Assembly (NCBI GenBank): GCA_001647635.1
Contig: CP014761.1
Location: 372,001 to 436,000, forward strand
DNA from: Leifsonia xyli
GTDB lineage: Bacteria > Actinomycetota > Actinomycetes > Actinomycetales > Microbacteriaceae
DNA length: 64,000 nt
Direction: 5' to 3'
The translations under genes were made by a program, and so were the position numbers. How positions within the stretch are numbered: the stretch's first letter is position 1; each line of letters opens with the position of its first letter. The notes under the pieces are model-generated. The model made no database searches and was not told the DNA's origin. It was given only the letters and a program-made list of their open reading frames with translations. Positions 1-11,356 of the stretch are shown piece after piece.

Positions 1-252
1 GTGAGCCTGGCCATCGGCGGAGACCGTTACGACCCCGCGAGCCACGTCTTCACCTGGACCAGCTGGCCAACGGGCGCGTACGACGCCGTCACCTACAGCT
101 GCGACGGGACCACGCAGCTGCCGATGCCCGCGGCCGGCCAGACCGCGTCGTGCACCGCGCCCGCGAACGACCCGTCCCCGACGTTGACCGTGCGGGTCGT
201 GGTCGGCGGCGACACGTACTCGTACAACTATCCCGGATCGGAGCTGCAATGA
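1..252 (+). CDS. C-terminal end of a secreted Ig-like/fibronectin-type protein (5' partial)
   Basis: The frame is open from the first base of the window and ends at a TGA, so only the last 83 or so residues are visible. They are rich in Thr, Ser, Tyr and Val, with short beta-strand-like stretches (TLTVRVVVGG) and two Cys, as in repeats of Ig-like or fibronectin III surface proteins. In related Micrococcales a very large Ig-like repeat protein often precedes the MoxR/DUF58/transglutaminase genes, which are next here; that is the main support for the call. No membrane segment or sorting motif is seen at this end. The GTG at base 1 is probably an internal codon, not the start. Confidence 0.55.
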   Translation: MSLAIGGDRYDPASHVFTWTSWPTGAYDAVTYSCDGTTQLPMPAAGQTASCTAPANDPSPTLTVRVVVGGDTYSYNYPGSELQ

Positions 253-349
253 TCCGCGGACGGCATACTGTCTTGAGCCGCACCGCGCGGCGCACACCCC
301 CTTCTCCGCGGCCCCTCGCGCCGCGCCCCGAACCGAAAGAGGCCGGAGC

Positions 350-1317
<968 letters not shown>

Positions 1318-1321
<4 letters not shown>

Positions 1322-2658
1322 CCACCGTCACCCGTTCGCAGACCGAGCTGACCAACGCGCGCGCCCGGATCGTCGGCGAGCGCGAGGGCTTCCTCGCGGA
1401 CGCGATCGTGTGGGTCGTGCGCAGCTCCGCCACCGCCGGCCGCGCGGTCGCGACGCTGGCGCGCCGCGTCGGCTCCGTGGTGACGGCGCTCGGCTGGTCG
1501 ATGCTCGTGCTCGCCGTGCTCGCCCTCACCGCGGGCTACGTCTGGGGCTGGGTGGAGGCCGTCGTCGCCGGGTGGACCGCCGTGGTGCTGCTCGTCGTCG
1601 CCTCCGGCTACCTGATCGGGCGCACGGCGTACGAGGTCGGGCTCTCCTTGCCGGCGAATCGCGTGGTGGTCGGCGACCGCGCACCCGGCGAGGTGTCGGT
1701 CCGCAACCCGCTGCGGCGGAGGCTCCCCGGCGTGCGCGTCGAGGTGCCGGTCGGCCACGGTCTCGCCGAGTTCGCGGCGCCGTCGCTCGCACCGGCGGAG
1801 GAGCACTCGGACGTCTTCGTGGTGCCGACCAGTCGGCGCGGGATCGTGCCGATCGGGCCTGTGCGCACGGTCCGCGCCGACCCGATCGGGCTGCTGCGGC
1901 GCGAAGTGGTCTGGGCCGACTCCCTCGACCTGTTCGTGCATCCCCGGACCATCGCCATCCCGAGCATGAGCACCGGCTTCGTCCGCGACCTCGAGGGGTC
2001 GCCGACCCGCGACCTCACCGCGAGCGACATCGCGTTCCACGCGCTGCGCGAGTACGTTCCCGGGGACGAGCGGCGCTACATCCACTGGAAGTCCACGGCC
2101 AAGACGGGCAGCTACATGGTCCGCCAGTTCGAGGAGACCCGGCGCAGCCACCTCCTGGTGGCGCTGAGCCTCTCGGCGGCGGACTACGCGACCGACGAGG
2201 AGTTCGAGCTCGCCGTCAGCGCGACCGGATCGCTCGGGGTGCGGGCGATGCTCGACTCGCGCACGGTGTCGGTGGTCGCCTCCGCCGCGACACCCGACTT
2301 CGCCAAGCGGATGCTGTTCACCGTCCGCCGGCTGAGCACGGTCAACCGAGGCCGGCTGCTCGACGATCTCGCTGGCGTCGAGACGTCGGACTCGGCGTTG
2401 CGGCTGCCCGAGCTCGCGCAGGTCGCGTCGGACGACGCGGCCGGGATCTCGATCGCGTTCCTCATCTGCGGGTCGACGCCCAGCGCCGCGCAGCTGCGGG
2501 CGGCCGCCGCCCACTTCCCGCTGGGAGTGGATGTGGTCGCGATCGTCTGCAACGAGGGCGCGGTGCCATCGCTCCGGCGCGTAGCCGACCTCAGCGTCCT
2601 CACCATCGGCTACCTGGAGGACCTTCAGCGCAGCCTCGCGAAACGGCTGGCCACCTGA
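1318..2658 (+). CDS. DUF58 domain-containing membrane protein
   Basis: 446 residues. Two close hydrophobic segments lie around residues 55-105 (SMLVLAVLALTAGYVWGW and the stretch after it). The DUF58 core around 230-265 holds the family signature EYVPGDERRYIHWKSTAKT. DUF58 proteins are the standard partners of MoxR ATPases and adopt a von Willebrand A-like fold; their exact job is not established. GTG start overlaps the moxR stop (GTGA), and its own TGA overlaps an ATG at 2658 that I take as the start of the next gene. The middle gene of the coupled operon. Confidence 0.93.
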
Positions 2659-4965
2659 TGCCCGCGCGTCGTTCCCCCGGGCGCTCGTGGACGTGCTCTT
2701 CGCCGTGGCCACGGTCGCGCTGGGCGCCTGGTCCTTCTGGCCGGTGTACCAGTCGACCGCGTTCGTCGTGATGCTCGTGGCGACCCTCCTGCTCGGCACC
2801 GCGATCGCGGTCGCGGGATGGGCGTGGCGCCTGCCCAGCATCGCCGTCGTCGGCCTCGTCGGGGTCGTGTACCTCGGCGCGGGCGTGCAGCTCGCCGTGC
2901 CGTCCGAGGCGACCGCCGGGGGACTGCTGCCGAGCCCGGAGGGTTTCGTCGACCTGGTGCAGGGCACCTGGCTGAGCTGGAAGCAGCTGGTGACCATCAG
3001 CGTGCCGGTCGGCTCCTATCAGGCGCTGCTCGTCCCCGCGTTCCTGCTGACGCTGCTGGCGACGGTCCTCACGGTGACCATCGCGCTGCGGTCGTCCCGG
3101 CCCGAGCTCGCCGCCATCCCGCCGGTGCTGCTGGTCGTGGCGGGCATCCTGCTGGGATCGTCGGTCGCGTCCGTCCCGGTGCTGCTGCTGCTCGCGATGT
3201 TCGTCGTGATCCTGGCCTGGCTGATCCGGTTCCGCCTGGTGCGCCGCTCGGCCGCGGTGCGCACGCTGCGCGAGCAGAGCGGTCAGCTCGTCGAGAGCCG
3301 GAGCGAGAGGGTCTCGACCGCCGTGCTCACCACGGCGGGGGCGACGGTCATGGTCGTCGCCGCGGCCGCGGGAGGCATCGCGGCCGCCGCGCTGCTTCCG
3401 CCGCCGGGCGACCGGCAGGTCGTGCGCACGGCTGTCGAGCAGCCGTTCGACCCGCGCCAGTATCCGAGCCCGCTGAGCGGGTTCCGCTCCTACCTGGAGC
3501 CGGCCAAGGCGGACGAGCGGATGCTCACGGTCGACGGCCTGCCGTCCGACGGGCGGCTGCGGATCGCCACGCTCGACACCTACGACGGGGTGACCTACTC
3601 GGTCGGCAGCGCGGAGACGTCCAGCGCGTCCGGATCCTTCACCCGCGTCCCGTATCGCCTCGACCAGGGTGCGACCCTGGGCAAGCGAACCACCACCACA
3701 GTCGTGGTGGGGGACTACCGCGGTCCGTGGCTGCCCGGCAGCGGCCAGCTCGAACAGGTGCAGTTCGCCGGGCCCCGGGCTTCGAACCTCGCCGGCGCGT
3801 TCTTCTACAACGACGTGACCGGGACGGGCGCGGTCACCACCGCGCTGCGCAACGGCGACACCTACACCGAGCAGTCGGTGGTCAAGCCGATGCTGACCGC
3901 GACGCAGCTGAAGAAGGTGCAGCCCGGCACGGACTCGGTCCCGCGCCCGACCGTCATCCCGACGAGCTGCAGTCCGCGCTCCAGAAGTACACCGCCGGCG
4001 TCAGCGGCGCCGGTGCGAAGCTCGCGGCGGCGCTGCAGGGCCTCGCGCAGGACGGCTACATCAGCCACGGTGTGGGCGCGGACGAGCCGGCGAGCCGGTC
4101 CGGTCACGGCGCTGACCGCATCACCGAGCTGCTCACCGACGTGCCGATGCTCGGCGACCAGGAGCAGTACGCGGTCACCGCGGCGCTCATGGCCCGGCAG
4201 CTGGGATTCCCGGCCCGCGTCGTCGTCGGGTTCGTCGCGCCTAAGGACACGACGGGCGACGCGGTCACGTTCACCGGCTCCGACATCTCGGCGTGGATCG
4301 AGGTGCAGACGACGACCGGCTGGGTGACCGTCGACCCGACCCCGCCGCTCCGTCCGGTCCCGCCGAAGCAGCCCGACCAGCCGACGCAGATCTCGCGTCC
4401 GCAGACCAACGTCCAGCCCCCGGTCGACGACAACCCGCAGCAGAACGACGAGCCGCCGCAGGCGCAGGTCGACCCGTCGAACCAGCCGAAGCCCAACCCG
4501 GTGCTCGAGACCCTCCTCGCGGTCCTGGTGGTCGTCGGCTGGACGCTGCTGGTCCTGGCGCTGATCGCCTCCCCGTTCCTCGCCGTGCTCGCGGCGAAGT
4601 GGCGACGGCGCGCGCTCCGGCGCCGCGCCCCGACCGCGCGCGAGCGGATCGTCGGCGGCTGGCGCGAGTTCGCCGACGCCGCCGTCGATCACGGCTACGA
4701 CCCGCCGCCCTCCGCCACCCGCGTGGAGTTCGCCGGCACCATCGGCGGCTCCCGCGCCAACGCGCTGGCGATGGTCGCCGACCGGGCCACCTACAGCGGT
4801 GTCGCACCCACTCCGGCCGAGGCGGAGTCGGTGTGGAAGGCCGTCGACGACCTCCGCGGTCAGCTCGCCAAGCGCGACACGCGCTGGAAGCGGCTGCTCG
4901 CGGCGGTCTCGCTGCGCTCGCTCGGCTACCGTGGGAGGGGAAGCGGAAAGGGACAGAGCCGATGA
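2658..4965 (+). pseudogene. Transglutaminase-like membrane protein, frame broken twice as sequenced
   Basis: Restored product about 769 residues. The ATG at 2658 overlaps the DUF58 stop (TGATG) but its frame fails after about six codons; adding one C to the CCCCC run at 2674-2678 joins it to the frame starting at GTG 2687 (VDVLFAVATVALG). A second shift of the same sense is needed near the CCC at 3946-3948 to reach the C-terminal frame (PDELQSALQKY). Layout: several N-terminal membrane helices, an extracytoplasmic part, a transglutaminase-like core at 4130-4350, a Pro-rich linker, one more helix and a DUF4129-like tail. Where family members have catalytic Cys and His, this one reads GDQEQYA and ISAWIEV, so both are replaced; the Asp of DPTP remains. 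Likely a structural or binding role. The breaks are probably sequencing errors. Confidence 0.8.
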
Positions 4966-5570
4966 AGTGTCGAGTGTGCGGGACCGAACTGGCCGAGGGG
5001 ACGCTGTTCTGCCCCATGTGCGGCAGCTCGGTGACCTCGTCGCGGCTGCGGGCGCCGGAGGTGGCCGACTCGCGACCCTCCGACACGTCGATCATCTCCG
5101 ACCGCGTCGCCGAGCGTCCGCCCGCACCGGCTGTCGCCGGCCGTTTCCCCGGCGAGGTCGACCTCGATGAGGACGGCCTCCCTCCGACGCAGGCGATGAC
5201 CATCGTCTCGGTCGAGGAGGCGCCCCCCGCGCGCCCGGCCGTGCACCGCAGCTACACGCTCAGCTTCTCCACCGGGGACGTGGTCGAGGTCTCCGGTTCC
5301 GGGCTCGTCGGCCGCCGGCCGATCACGCAGCCGGGGGAGCACGTCGACCAGCTGATCGTACTCTCCGATCCGACGCGCAGCGTCTCGAAGACGCACCTCG
5401 AGTTCGGACTGGAGGGCGACGAGCTCTGGATCTGCGATCGCTACTCCGGCAACGGCACGGTCGCGCATCCTCTCGGCGGTGTCGCCCGCCAGTGCGAGGC
5501 CGGCCGCCGCTACCGCGTCACGCGCGGCACCCGCGTCGAGATCGGCGACCAGTGGTTCGACGTCTCCTGA
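4962..5570 (+). CDS. Zinc-ribbon and FHA domain protein
   Basis: 202 residues. N-terminal double zinc-ribbon half (CRVCG and CPMCG, four Cys within the first 22 residues), an acidic low-complexity linker with a TQAM motif that resembles a kinase phosphosite, then an FHA domain from about residue 95 (GLVGRRP, SKTHLEF, GNGT) that should bind phosphothreonine. ATG overlaps the stop of the transglutaminase-like gene (ATGA) and is preceded by a GGAGGGG/AAAGGGA purine stretch. Fits a Ser/Thr kinase signalling adaptor attached to the MoxR operon; no kinase gene is in the window. Confidence 0.9.
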   Translation: MKCRVCGTELAEGTLFCPMCGSSVTSSRLRAPEVADSRPSDTSIISDRVAERPPAPAVAGRFPGEVDLDEDGLPPTQAMTIVSVEEAPPARPAVHRSYTLSFSTGDVVEVSGSGLVGRRPITQPGEHVDQLIVLSDPTRSVSKTHLEFGLEGDELWICDRYSGNGTVAHPLGGVARQCEAGRRYRVTRGTRVEIGDQWFDVS

Positions 5571-5585
5571 CCCGCTGACCGCACC

Positions 5586-6701
5586 TCAGGCTAGGGCGGA
5601 CTCGACCGTGGTCGGCTCGATGCCGTGGGCGGAGGCGACGCCCTCGTTGGTGACGCGGCCCGCGTGCACGTTGAGGCCGAGGGCCAGGGACGCGTCGGCG
5701 CGCAGCGCCTCCTGCCAGCCGCGGTTCGCGATGGCGCGCGCGTACGGCAGCGTCGCGTTCGTCAGCGCGTAGGTGGAGGTGTGGGGGACCGCGCCGGGCA
5801 TGTTCGCGACGCAGTAGAACACGGAGTGGTGCACCGTGAAGGTGGGGTCCGCGTGGGTGGTGGGGTGCGAGTCCTCGAAGCAGCCGCCCTGGTCTACCGC
5901 GATGTCGACGAGCACGCTGCCTGCCTTCATCCGGGACACCATCTCGTTGGTCACCAGCTTCGGAGCCTTCGCGCCGGGCACGAGCACAGAGCCGATGACG
6001 AGGTCGGAGGCCACGACCGCCTTGTCGATCTCGAAGCTGTTCGACGCGATCGTCTTGATGCGGCCGGCGTAAAGGGCGTCGAGCTCGCGGAGGCGCTGGA
6101 TGTTCGTGTCGAGCACCGTGACTTCAGCGCCGAGACCGACGGCCACCGAGATCGCGTTCGTGCCCGCGACGCCGCCGCCGAGCACCGTGACGACGGCCGG
6201 ATGCGTGCCCGGAACGCCGGGGACGAGCAGGCCGGGGCCGCCGTTCGGCTTCAGCATGGTGTTCGCGCCCACGATCGGCGCGAGACGACCCGCGACTTCG
6301 CTCATCGGGGCGAGCAGAGGGAGCGCGCGCGTCGGCAACTGCACCGTCTCGTACGCGATGGCCGTGACCTCGCTGGCGATCAGCGCGCGCGTGAGCGCCT
6401 CGTCCGCCGCCAGGTGCAGGTAGGTGAACAGAACGAGGCCCGGACGGAAGTAGCCGTACTCGCTCTCGATCGGCTCCTTCACCTTGAGGATGAGGTCGCC
6501 GGCCGCCCAGGTCGCCGCGGCGTCGGGCAGGATGGTCGCTCCGGCGCCCTCGTAGAGGTCGTCGGGGATGGAGGAGCCGACGCCCGCGCCGGTCTCGACG
6601 AACACCTCGTGTCCCGCACCGACCAGGTCGTGCACGCCGGCCGGCGTGATCGCCACCCGGAACTCGTTGTTCTTGATCTCGCGGGGGATCGCGACCTTCA
6701 T
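5586..6701 (-). CDS. ald: Alanine dehydrogenase
   Basis: 371 residues, exactly the family length. Catalyses reversible NAD-dependent oxidative deamination of L-alanine to pyruvate and ammonia in the cytoplasm. Begins MKVAIPREIKNNEFRVA, the conserved N-terminal substrate-binding segment; residues near 75 include the conserved KVKEP, and the nucleotide-binding loop VLGGGVAGTNA is near 170. The start ATG at 6701 has a strong AAGGAG site 5 bases upstream; a longer reading of the frame has no such site. Stands alone, convergent with the FHA gene (15-base gap) and divergent from the potD operon. Confidence 0.97.
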   Translation of the reverse strand: MKVAIPREIKNNEFRVAITPAGVHDLVGAGHEVFVETGAGVGSSIPDDLYEGAGATILPDAAATWAAGDLILKVKEPIESEYGYFRPGLVLFTYLHLAADEALTRALIASEVTAIAYETVQLPTRALPLLAPMSEVAGRLAPIVGANTMLKPNGGPGLLVPGVPGTHPAVVTVLGGGVAGTNAISVAVGLGAEVTVLDTNIQRLRELDALYAGRIKTIASNSFEIDKAVVASDLVIGSVLVPGAKAPKLVTNEMVSRMKAGSVLVDIAVDQGGCFEDSHPTTHADPTFTVHHSVFYCVANMPGAVPHTSTYALTNATLPYARAIANRGWQEALRADASLALGLNVHAGRVTNEGVASAHGIEPTTVESALA

Positions 6702-7099
6702 GGGGCTCCTTCGACACTCGACATGGGGTTCGCAATCACCATAGCGAGGTTCACGGAGGATTTCGACGTATTTTTCGTGCGCTGCGTGCTGATTTCGCGC
6801 CAAGTCACGGCACACGCAGACGTTTTCCGCAGCGCTGGGCCCTCCGCGAGCGGATCGTCCAGAGTCTAGAGGGTCGGCGCCCGATCCGGGTGGACCGCCC
6901 CGTCTGCGGTTTCCCGGGCGTTTCGACCGATCCAGCACGGATTTCGTAAAGATTGTGTTTCCAAATGGATGATCAGAGCACTTTCTGATGCGGATCGCGA
7001 CGGTTCTGTGTCAGGATCGGTCCACCGCGACGGCACGAGGTAGTGCCGCCGAAGCGCCGTCGCCCGTGGTCCGTGTTCGATCCCCCAAGGAGCACCACA
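6702..7099. promoter_or_regulatory. Divergent intergenic region between ald and potD
   Basis: 398 bases without a convincing gene. It contains an AT-rich patch (about 6945-6985, TTTCGTAAAGATTGTGTTTCC) unusual for this DNA, likely part of the promoter for the potDABC operon, and a second AT-richer stretch at about 6740-6800 on the ald side. I could not assign -35/-10 pairs with confidence. The end carries the AAGGAG ribosome site (7087-7092) of potD. Confidence 0.4.
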
Positions 7100-8314
7100 G
7101 TGAAACCGAGCAACCTCCCGCAAGACCCGATGATCCGCCAGCTCGTCCAGTCGGCGCGCGCCTCCCAGCTCACCCGCCGCGGTCTCCTCGCCGGTGCGGG
7201 AGCCGGCGCCGCAGCCCTCGCACTGGCCGCGTGCTCCACCGGGGGAGCCACCTCCAAGCCCACCGCCGCGAAGGATCAGTCGGCGACCGACAAGACGCTC
7301 ACCTGGGCGAACTGGCAGGCCTACCTCGACCAGGACGACGCGGGCAAGTACCCGACGCTCGAGGCGTTCGAGAAGCAGAGCGGCATCCAGGTCAAGTACG
7401 ACGTCGCGGTCGACGACAACAACACCTACTACGCCAAGGTGAAGGACCAGCTCAAGCTCGGCAAGGACATCGGCGCCGACACCGTCTGCCTCACCGACTG
7501 GATGATCGCCCGCTGGATCCGCCTCGGCTACGTGCAGACGTTCGACGACTCCGCCATCCCGAACAAGAAGAACCTCGTCTCGAACCTGAAGGACGTGGAC
7601 TTCGACCCGGGCCGACAGAAGTCGCTCCCGTGGCAGAGCGGTTTCGCCGGCATCTGCTGGAACAAGGAGAAGCTGCCCAACGGCCTCAAGTCGATCGACG
7701 ACCTCTGGAAGTCGGACCTCAAGGGCAAGGTCGGTGTGCTCAGCGAGATGCGCGACACCATGGGCCTCCTGCTCCTGCAGCAGGGCGTCGACATCTCGAA
7801 GGACTTCAGCGACGACGACTTCAACAAGGCGATCGACAAGCTCACGAAGGAGGTGAACGACGGTCAGATCCGCAACATCAAGGGCAACTCGTACCTCAAC
7901 GACCTCAAGTCCGGCGACACCCTCGCCGCGATCTGCTGGTCGGGTGACATCACCCAGCTCAACGCCGAGGCCGGCGACAACTGGCAGTTCGCCATCCCGG
8001 AGGCCGGCGGCACCCTGTGGAGCGACAACTTCGTCATCCCGATCGGCTCGACCCGCAAGGCGAACGCCGAGAAGCTGATCGACTACTACTACCAGCCCGA
8101 GGTCGCCGCCGAGGTGGCCGCGTGGGTGAACTACATCACGCCGGTGCAGGGGGCGAAGGAGGCGGCGACCAAGATCGACCCGTCGCTCGCCGACAACCAG
8201 CTCATCTTCCCCGACGAGGAAACGCTGTCCAAGGTCAAGGTCTTCCGCACGCTGAGCCCCGCGGAGGAGCAGAAGTACCAGGCGGCGTTCCAGAAGGTGA
8301 TCCTGGGGGCCTGA
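7100..8314 (+). CDS. potD: Polyamine ABC transporter substrate-binding lipoprotein (PotD/PotF-like)
   Basis: 404 residues from GTG 7100, chosen because AAGGAG lies 7 bases upstream; the frame stays open further upstream but without a site. The N-terminus has a twin-arginine motif (TRRGLLAG, residues 25-32) followed by a hydrophobic stretch and lipobox LAAC with Cys45, so it looks like a Tat-exported lipoprotein. The mature part is a periplasmic-binding-protein type 2 fold of the spermidine/putrescine class (WANWQAYLD, WQSGFAGICWNKEKLP, PEAGGTLWSDNFVIP). First gene of a potD-A-B-C operon; stop overlaps the next ATG (TGATG). Exact substrate (putrescine, spermidine or another amine) is inferred from family only. 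Confidence 0.9.
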   Translation: MKPSNLPQDPMIRQLVQSARASQLTRRGLLAGAGAGAAALALAACSTGGATSKPTAAKDQSATDKTLTWANWQAYLDQDDAGKYPTLEAFEKQSGIQVKYDVAVDDNNTYYAKVKDQLKLGKDIGADTVCLTDWMIARWIRLGYVQTFDDSAIPNKKNLVSNLKDVDFDPGRQKSLPWQSGFAGICWNKEKLPNGLKSIDDLWKSDLKGKVGVLSEMRDTMGLLLLQQGVDISKDFSDDDFNKAIDKLTKEVNDGQIRNIKGNSYLNDLKSGDTLAAICWSGDITQLNAEAGDNWQFAIPEAGGTLWSDNFVIPIGSTRKANAEKLIDYYYQPEVAAEVAAWVNYITPVQGAKEAATKIDPSLADNQLIFPDEETLSKVKVFRTLSPAEEQKYQAAFQKVILGA

Positions 8315-9513
8315 TGGCGAAGGGAGTATTCGCCGAGTCCGGCGCAGACCTGCGCCTCGACGGCATCAAGAAGCGTTTCCCCGGGTTCACGGCCATCGAG
8401 CACCTGGACCTCACCATCCCGGCCGGGTCGTTCTTCGCCCTGCTCGGCCCGAGCGGCTGCGGCAAGACGACGACACTGCGCCTCGTCGCCGGTCTCGAGG
8501 AGCCGACCGAGGGCCGCATCCTCATCGGCGGCCAGGATGTGACGCGCACCAAGCCGTTCCAGCGCCCGGTCAACACCGTGTTCCAGAGCTACGCGCTGTT
8601 CCCGCACATGACGATCCTCGAGAACGTCGCGTTCGGGCTGCGGCGGCGGAGGATCGGCGACCCGATCGCCAAGGCGCATGAGGCGCTGCGGCTCGTGGAG
8701 CTCGACCATCTGGCCGCGCGCCGGCCCGCGCAGCTGTCCGGCGGACAGCAGCAGCGCGTCGCGCTCGCCCGCGCCGTGGTCAACCGTCCGGCGCTCCTGC
8801 TCCTCGACGAGCCGCTCGGCGCGCTCGACCTCAAGCTGCGCCGGCAGATGCAGCTGGAGCTGAAGAGCATCCAGACCGAGGTCGGCCTGACCTTCGTGCA
8901 CGTCACGCACGACCAGGAGGAGGCCATGACCATGGCCGACACTGTCGCTGTGATGAACAAGGGGCGGATCGAGCAGATGGGCTCGCCGGAGATCCTGTAC
9001 GAGCTGCCGTCGACGGTGTTCGTCGCCAACTTCCTCGGCCAGTCGAACCTGTTCGCCGGTCCGGTCAAGGACTCGGGCGCGGAGACCCTCGGCGTCGACG
9101 TCGGGGGAGAGCGCATCCAGGTGCCCCGCTCGCGGGCGCAGCGGACGAGCGGCTACGTGACCGTCGGCGTCCGTCCGGAGAAGCTGACCCTGCACGCCGA
9201 CCCCGCCGGCATCGCGTCGGGCGCGAACCGGCTCGGGCCGGGCCGCGTGACCGACGTGTCGTTCAGCGGCGTGAGCACGCAGTACCTCGTCGACGTGCCG
9301 GGACTCGGCACCGTGGTCGTGTTCGCGCAGAACACGACCAGCGGACCGGTCGCCGGCCTCGGCGCTGAGGTCTGGGTGGCGTGGGACCCCGCGCACACGT
9401 TCGTCCTCGCCGACGAGCCGCCCGCGGACGGCCGCTTCGTCGACGACGCGGACACGCAGGCGCTGGCCGCGCAGGCCCGGGAGCGGATGCTGACGGAGCT
9501 GGAGGAGGCCTGA
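8314..9513 (+). CDS. potA: Polyamine ABC transporter ATP-binding protein
   Basis: 399 residues. ABC ATPase with Walker A GPSGCGKTT (about 48-56), Q-loop FQSYALFPH, signature LSGGQQQR (about 141), Walker B LLLLDEPLGALD and H-loop VTHDQ, followed by a C-terminal TOBE domain (VGVRPEKLTL) typical of PotA and other importer ATPases. Powers uptake through the PotB/PotC permease. Start ATG overlaps the potD stop; its own stop overlaps the potB ATG, so the whole operon is coupled. Confidence 0.95.
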   Translation: MAKGVFAESGADLRLDGIKKRFPGFTAIEHLDLTIPAGSFFALLGPSGCGKTTTLRLVAGLEEPTEGRILIGGQDVTRTKPFQRPVNTVFQSYALFPHMTILENVAFGLRRRRIGDPIAKAHEALRLVELDHLAARRPAQLSGGQQQRVALARAVVNRPALLLLDEPLGALDLKLRRQMQLELKSIQTEVGLTFVHVTHDQEEAMTMADTVAVMNKGRIEQMGSPEILYELPSTVFVANFLGQSNLFAGPVKDSGAETLGVDVGGERIQVPRSRAQRTSGYVTVGVRPEKLTLHADPAGIASGANRLGPGRVTDVSFSGVSTQYLVDVPGLGTVVVFAQNTTSGPVAGLGAEVWVAWDPAHTFVLADEPPADGRFVDDADTQALAAQARERMLTELEEA

Positions 9514-10433
9514 TGGCCCTCGCCGCGTTCACCGGCGCGCCGCCGACGCAGGATCAGGAGCCCGCGGTCCGCCGCAAGAGCGGCATCGCGCTCGTCCTCC
9601 TCCTGCCGGGCGTGCTGTACCTCGTCCTGTTCTTCCTCACGCCGCTCATCTCGCTGATCATTACGTCGTTCCAGGCGCCGGTGGTCGACGGCGACATCGG
9701 GCAGTACCAGACCGCCTTCCAGTGGCAGAACTACGTCGACTCGTTCTCGGAGTACTGGCCGCAGATCCTGCGGTCGTTCGTCTACGCGCTCATCGCGACG
9801 GCGGCGGCGCTCGTGATCAGCTACCCGCTGGCGTACTTCATCGGCGTGAAGATGCGCGGGCGGCCCGTCGCGCAGAACCTGCTGATGACGCTGGTGATCG
9901 CGCCGTTCTTCATCAGCTTCCTGCTTCGGACGCTGGCGTGGAAGGCGATCCTCAGCGACGACGGCTGGGTCGCCAGCTCGCTGAAGGCGATCTCCGTGCT
10001 GCCGCCCGACGCGCACATCACAGGCACGCCGTTCTCCGTGATCTTCGGTCTCACGTACAACTTCATCCCGTTCATGTGCCTTCCGCTGTACTCCACACTG
10101 GAGCGACTGGACACGCGCCTCCTGGAGGCGGGACAGGATCTGTACGCGAGCCCGTGGACCACGTTCCGCAAGGTGACCATCCCGTTGTCGATGCCCGGCA
10201 TCGTCTCCGGGACGCTGCTCACGTTCATCCCGGCGGCCGGCGACTACATCAACGCCTCGCAGGACTTCCTGGGGGCGGCGGACACCTCGATGATGGGCAA
10301 TGTCATCGAGAGCAACTTCCTGGTGCTGCAGAACTATCCGACCGCCGCGTCGATGTCCGTCATCCTGATGGCAGTCATCCTCGTCATCGTCGGGTTCTAC
10401 GTGCGGCGGAGCGGGACGGAGGAGCTGCTGTGA
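9513..10433 (+). CDS. potB: Polyamine ABC transporter permease (PotB-like)
   Basis: 306 residues, six predicted membrane segments. First helix is LVLLLPGVLYLVLFFL near residue 28. The binding-protein-dependent permease loop (EAGQDLYASPWTTFRKVTIPLSMPG) is near residues 205-230 and docks the ATPase. ATG overlaps the potA stop (TGATG). The order D-A-B-C differs from the A-B-C-D order of E. coli but is common in actinobacteria. Confidence 0.94.
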   Translation: MALAAFTGAPPTQDQEPAVRRKSGIALVLLLPGVLYLVLFFLTPLISLIITSFQAPVVDGDIGQYQTAFQWQNYVDSFSEYWPQILRSFVYALIATAAALVISYPLAYFIGVKMRGRPVAQNLLMTLVIAPFFISFLLRTLAWKAILSDDGWVASSLKAISVLPPDAHITGTPFSVIFGLTYNFIPFMCLPLYSTLERLDTRLLEAGQDLYASPWTTFRKVTIPLSMPGIVSGTLLTFIPAAGDYINASQDFLGAADTSMMGNVIESNFLVLQNYPTAASMSVILMAVILVIVGFYVRRSGTEELL

Positions 10434-11281
10434 CGGAGATGACCACGATCACCGACACGACCACGCCGCCGAGCGCGGCGCGCGGGCGGCGGCGCTTCAA
10501 GGGGTTCGGCCTCGGCGTGTACGCGTTCCTCGCGCTCGCCTTCCTGCTCATCCCGATCGTCTACACGTTCGTGTTCTCGTTCAACGACGCGATCAAGAAC
10601 AACATCGCCTGGCGCGGCTTCACGCTGCACAACTGGACGAACGTCTGCGACGCCGCCGGGATCTGCGACGCCTTCATGGCCAGCATCATCATCGGCGTGA
10701 TCTCGACGATCATCGCGACGGCGCTCGGCACGATGATCGCGATCGCGCTCATGCGGTACCGCTTCCGATTCCGGTCGCAGACCAGCCTGCTGCTGTTCCT
10801 GCCGATGGCGAGCCCGGAGGTCGTGCTCGGCGCGGGCCTGGCCGCCCAGTTCCTCAGCCTCGGTGTGAACAAGGGCTTCCTGACGATCATCATCGCCCAC
10901 GTCATGTTCTGCATCAGCTTCGTGGTGGTGACGGTGAAGGCGCGCGTCGCGTCGCTCGACCCGGCGCTGGAGGAGGCGGGACGCGACCTCTACGGCTCGC
11001 CGAACGCGGTCTTCTGGCGCATCACGTTCCCGCTGCTGCTTCCGGGCATCCTGTCGGCGGCGCTGCTGTCGTTCTCGCTCAGCTTCGACGACTTCATCAT
11101 CACGAACTTCAACGCCGGCGCCGTGACCACGTTCCCGATGTACATCTACATCGCGGCGTCCCGCGGCATCCCGGCTCAGGCGAACGTGATCGCGAGCGCG
11201 GTCTTCATCCTGACCCTGCTCGTGGTGCTCATCTCGCAGCTGACCGCCGCGGCCCGCGCCAAGCGTCTCGCCCGCCAGTAA
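10430..11281 (+). CDS. potC: Polyamine ABC transporter permease (PotC-like)
   Basis: 283 residues from a GTG that overlaps the potB stop (GTGA); an ATG three codons later is an alternative start. Several membrane helices and the permease docking loop EEAGRDLYGSPNAVFWRITFPLL near residues 180-202. Last gene of the operon; a long hairpin terminator follows six bases after its TAA. Confidence 0.94.
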   Translation: MTEMTTITDTTTPPSAARGRRRFKGFGLGVYAFLALAFLLIPIVYTFVFSFNDAIKNNIAWRGFTLHNWTNVCDAAGICDAFMASIIIGVISTIIATALGTMIAIALMRYRFRFRSQTSLLLFLPMASPEVVLGAGLAAQFLSLGVNKGFLTIIIAHVMFCISFVVVTVKARVASLDPALEEAGRDLYGSPNAVFWRITFPLLLPGILSAALLSFSLSFDDFIITNFNAGAVTTFPMYIYIAASRGIPAQANVIASAVFILTLLVVLISQLTAAARAKRLARQ

Positions 11282-11286
11282 GCCGC

Positions 11287-11343
11287 CGAGCACAGGAAAA
11301 ACGCTCCGATCCACGTGGGTCCGGAGCGTTTTTCCTGTGCTCG
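11287..11343. terminator. Bidirectional terminator between potC and the asparaginase gene
   Basis: Perfect 22-base inverted repeat: arms 11287-11308 and 11322-11343 with a 13-base loop. Each arm holds an AAAAA/TTTTT run, so it can end transcription from potC (+) and from the convergent asparaginase gene (-). Confidence 0.9.
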
Positions 11344-11356
11344 ACGGCTGGAGCGG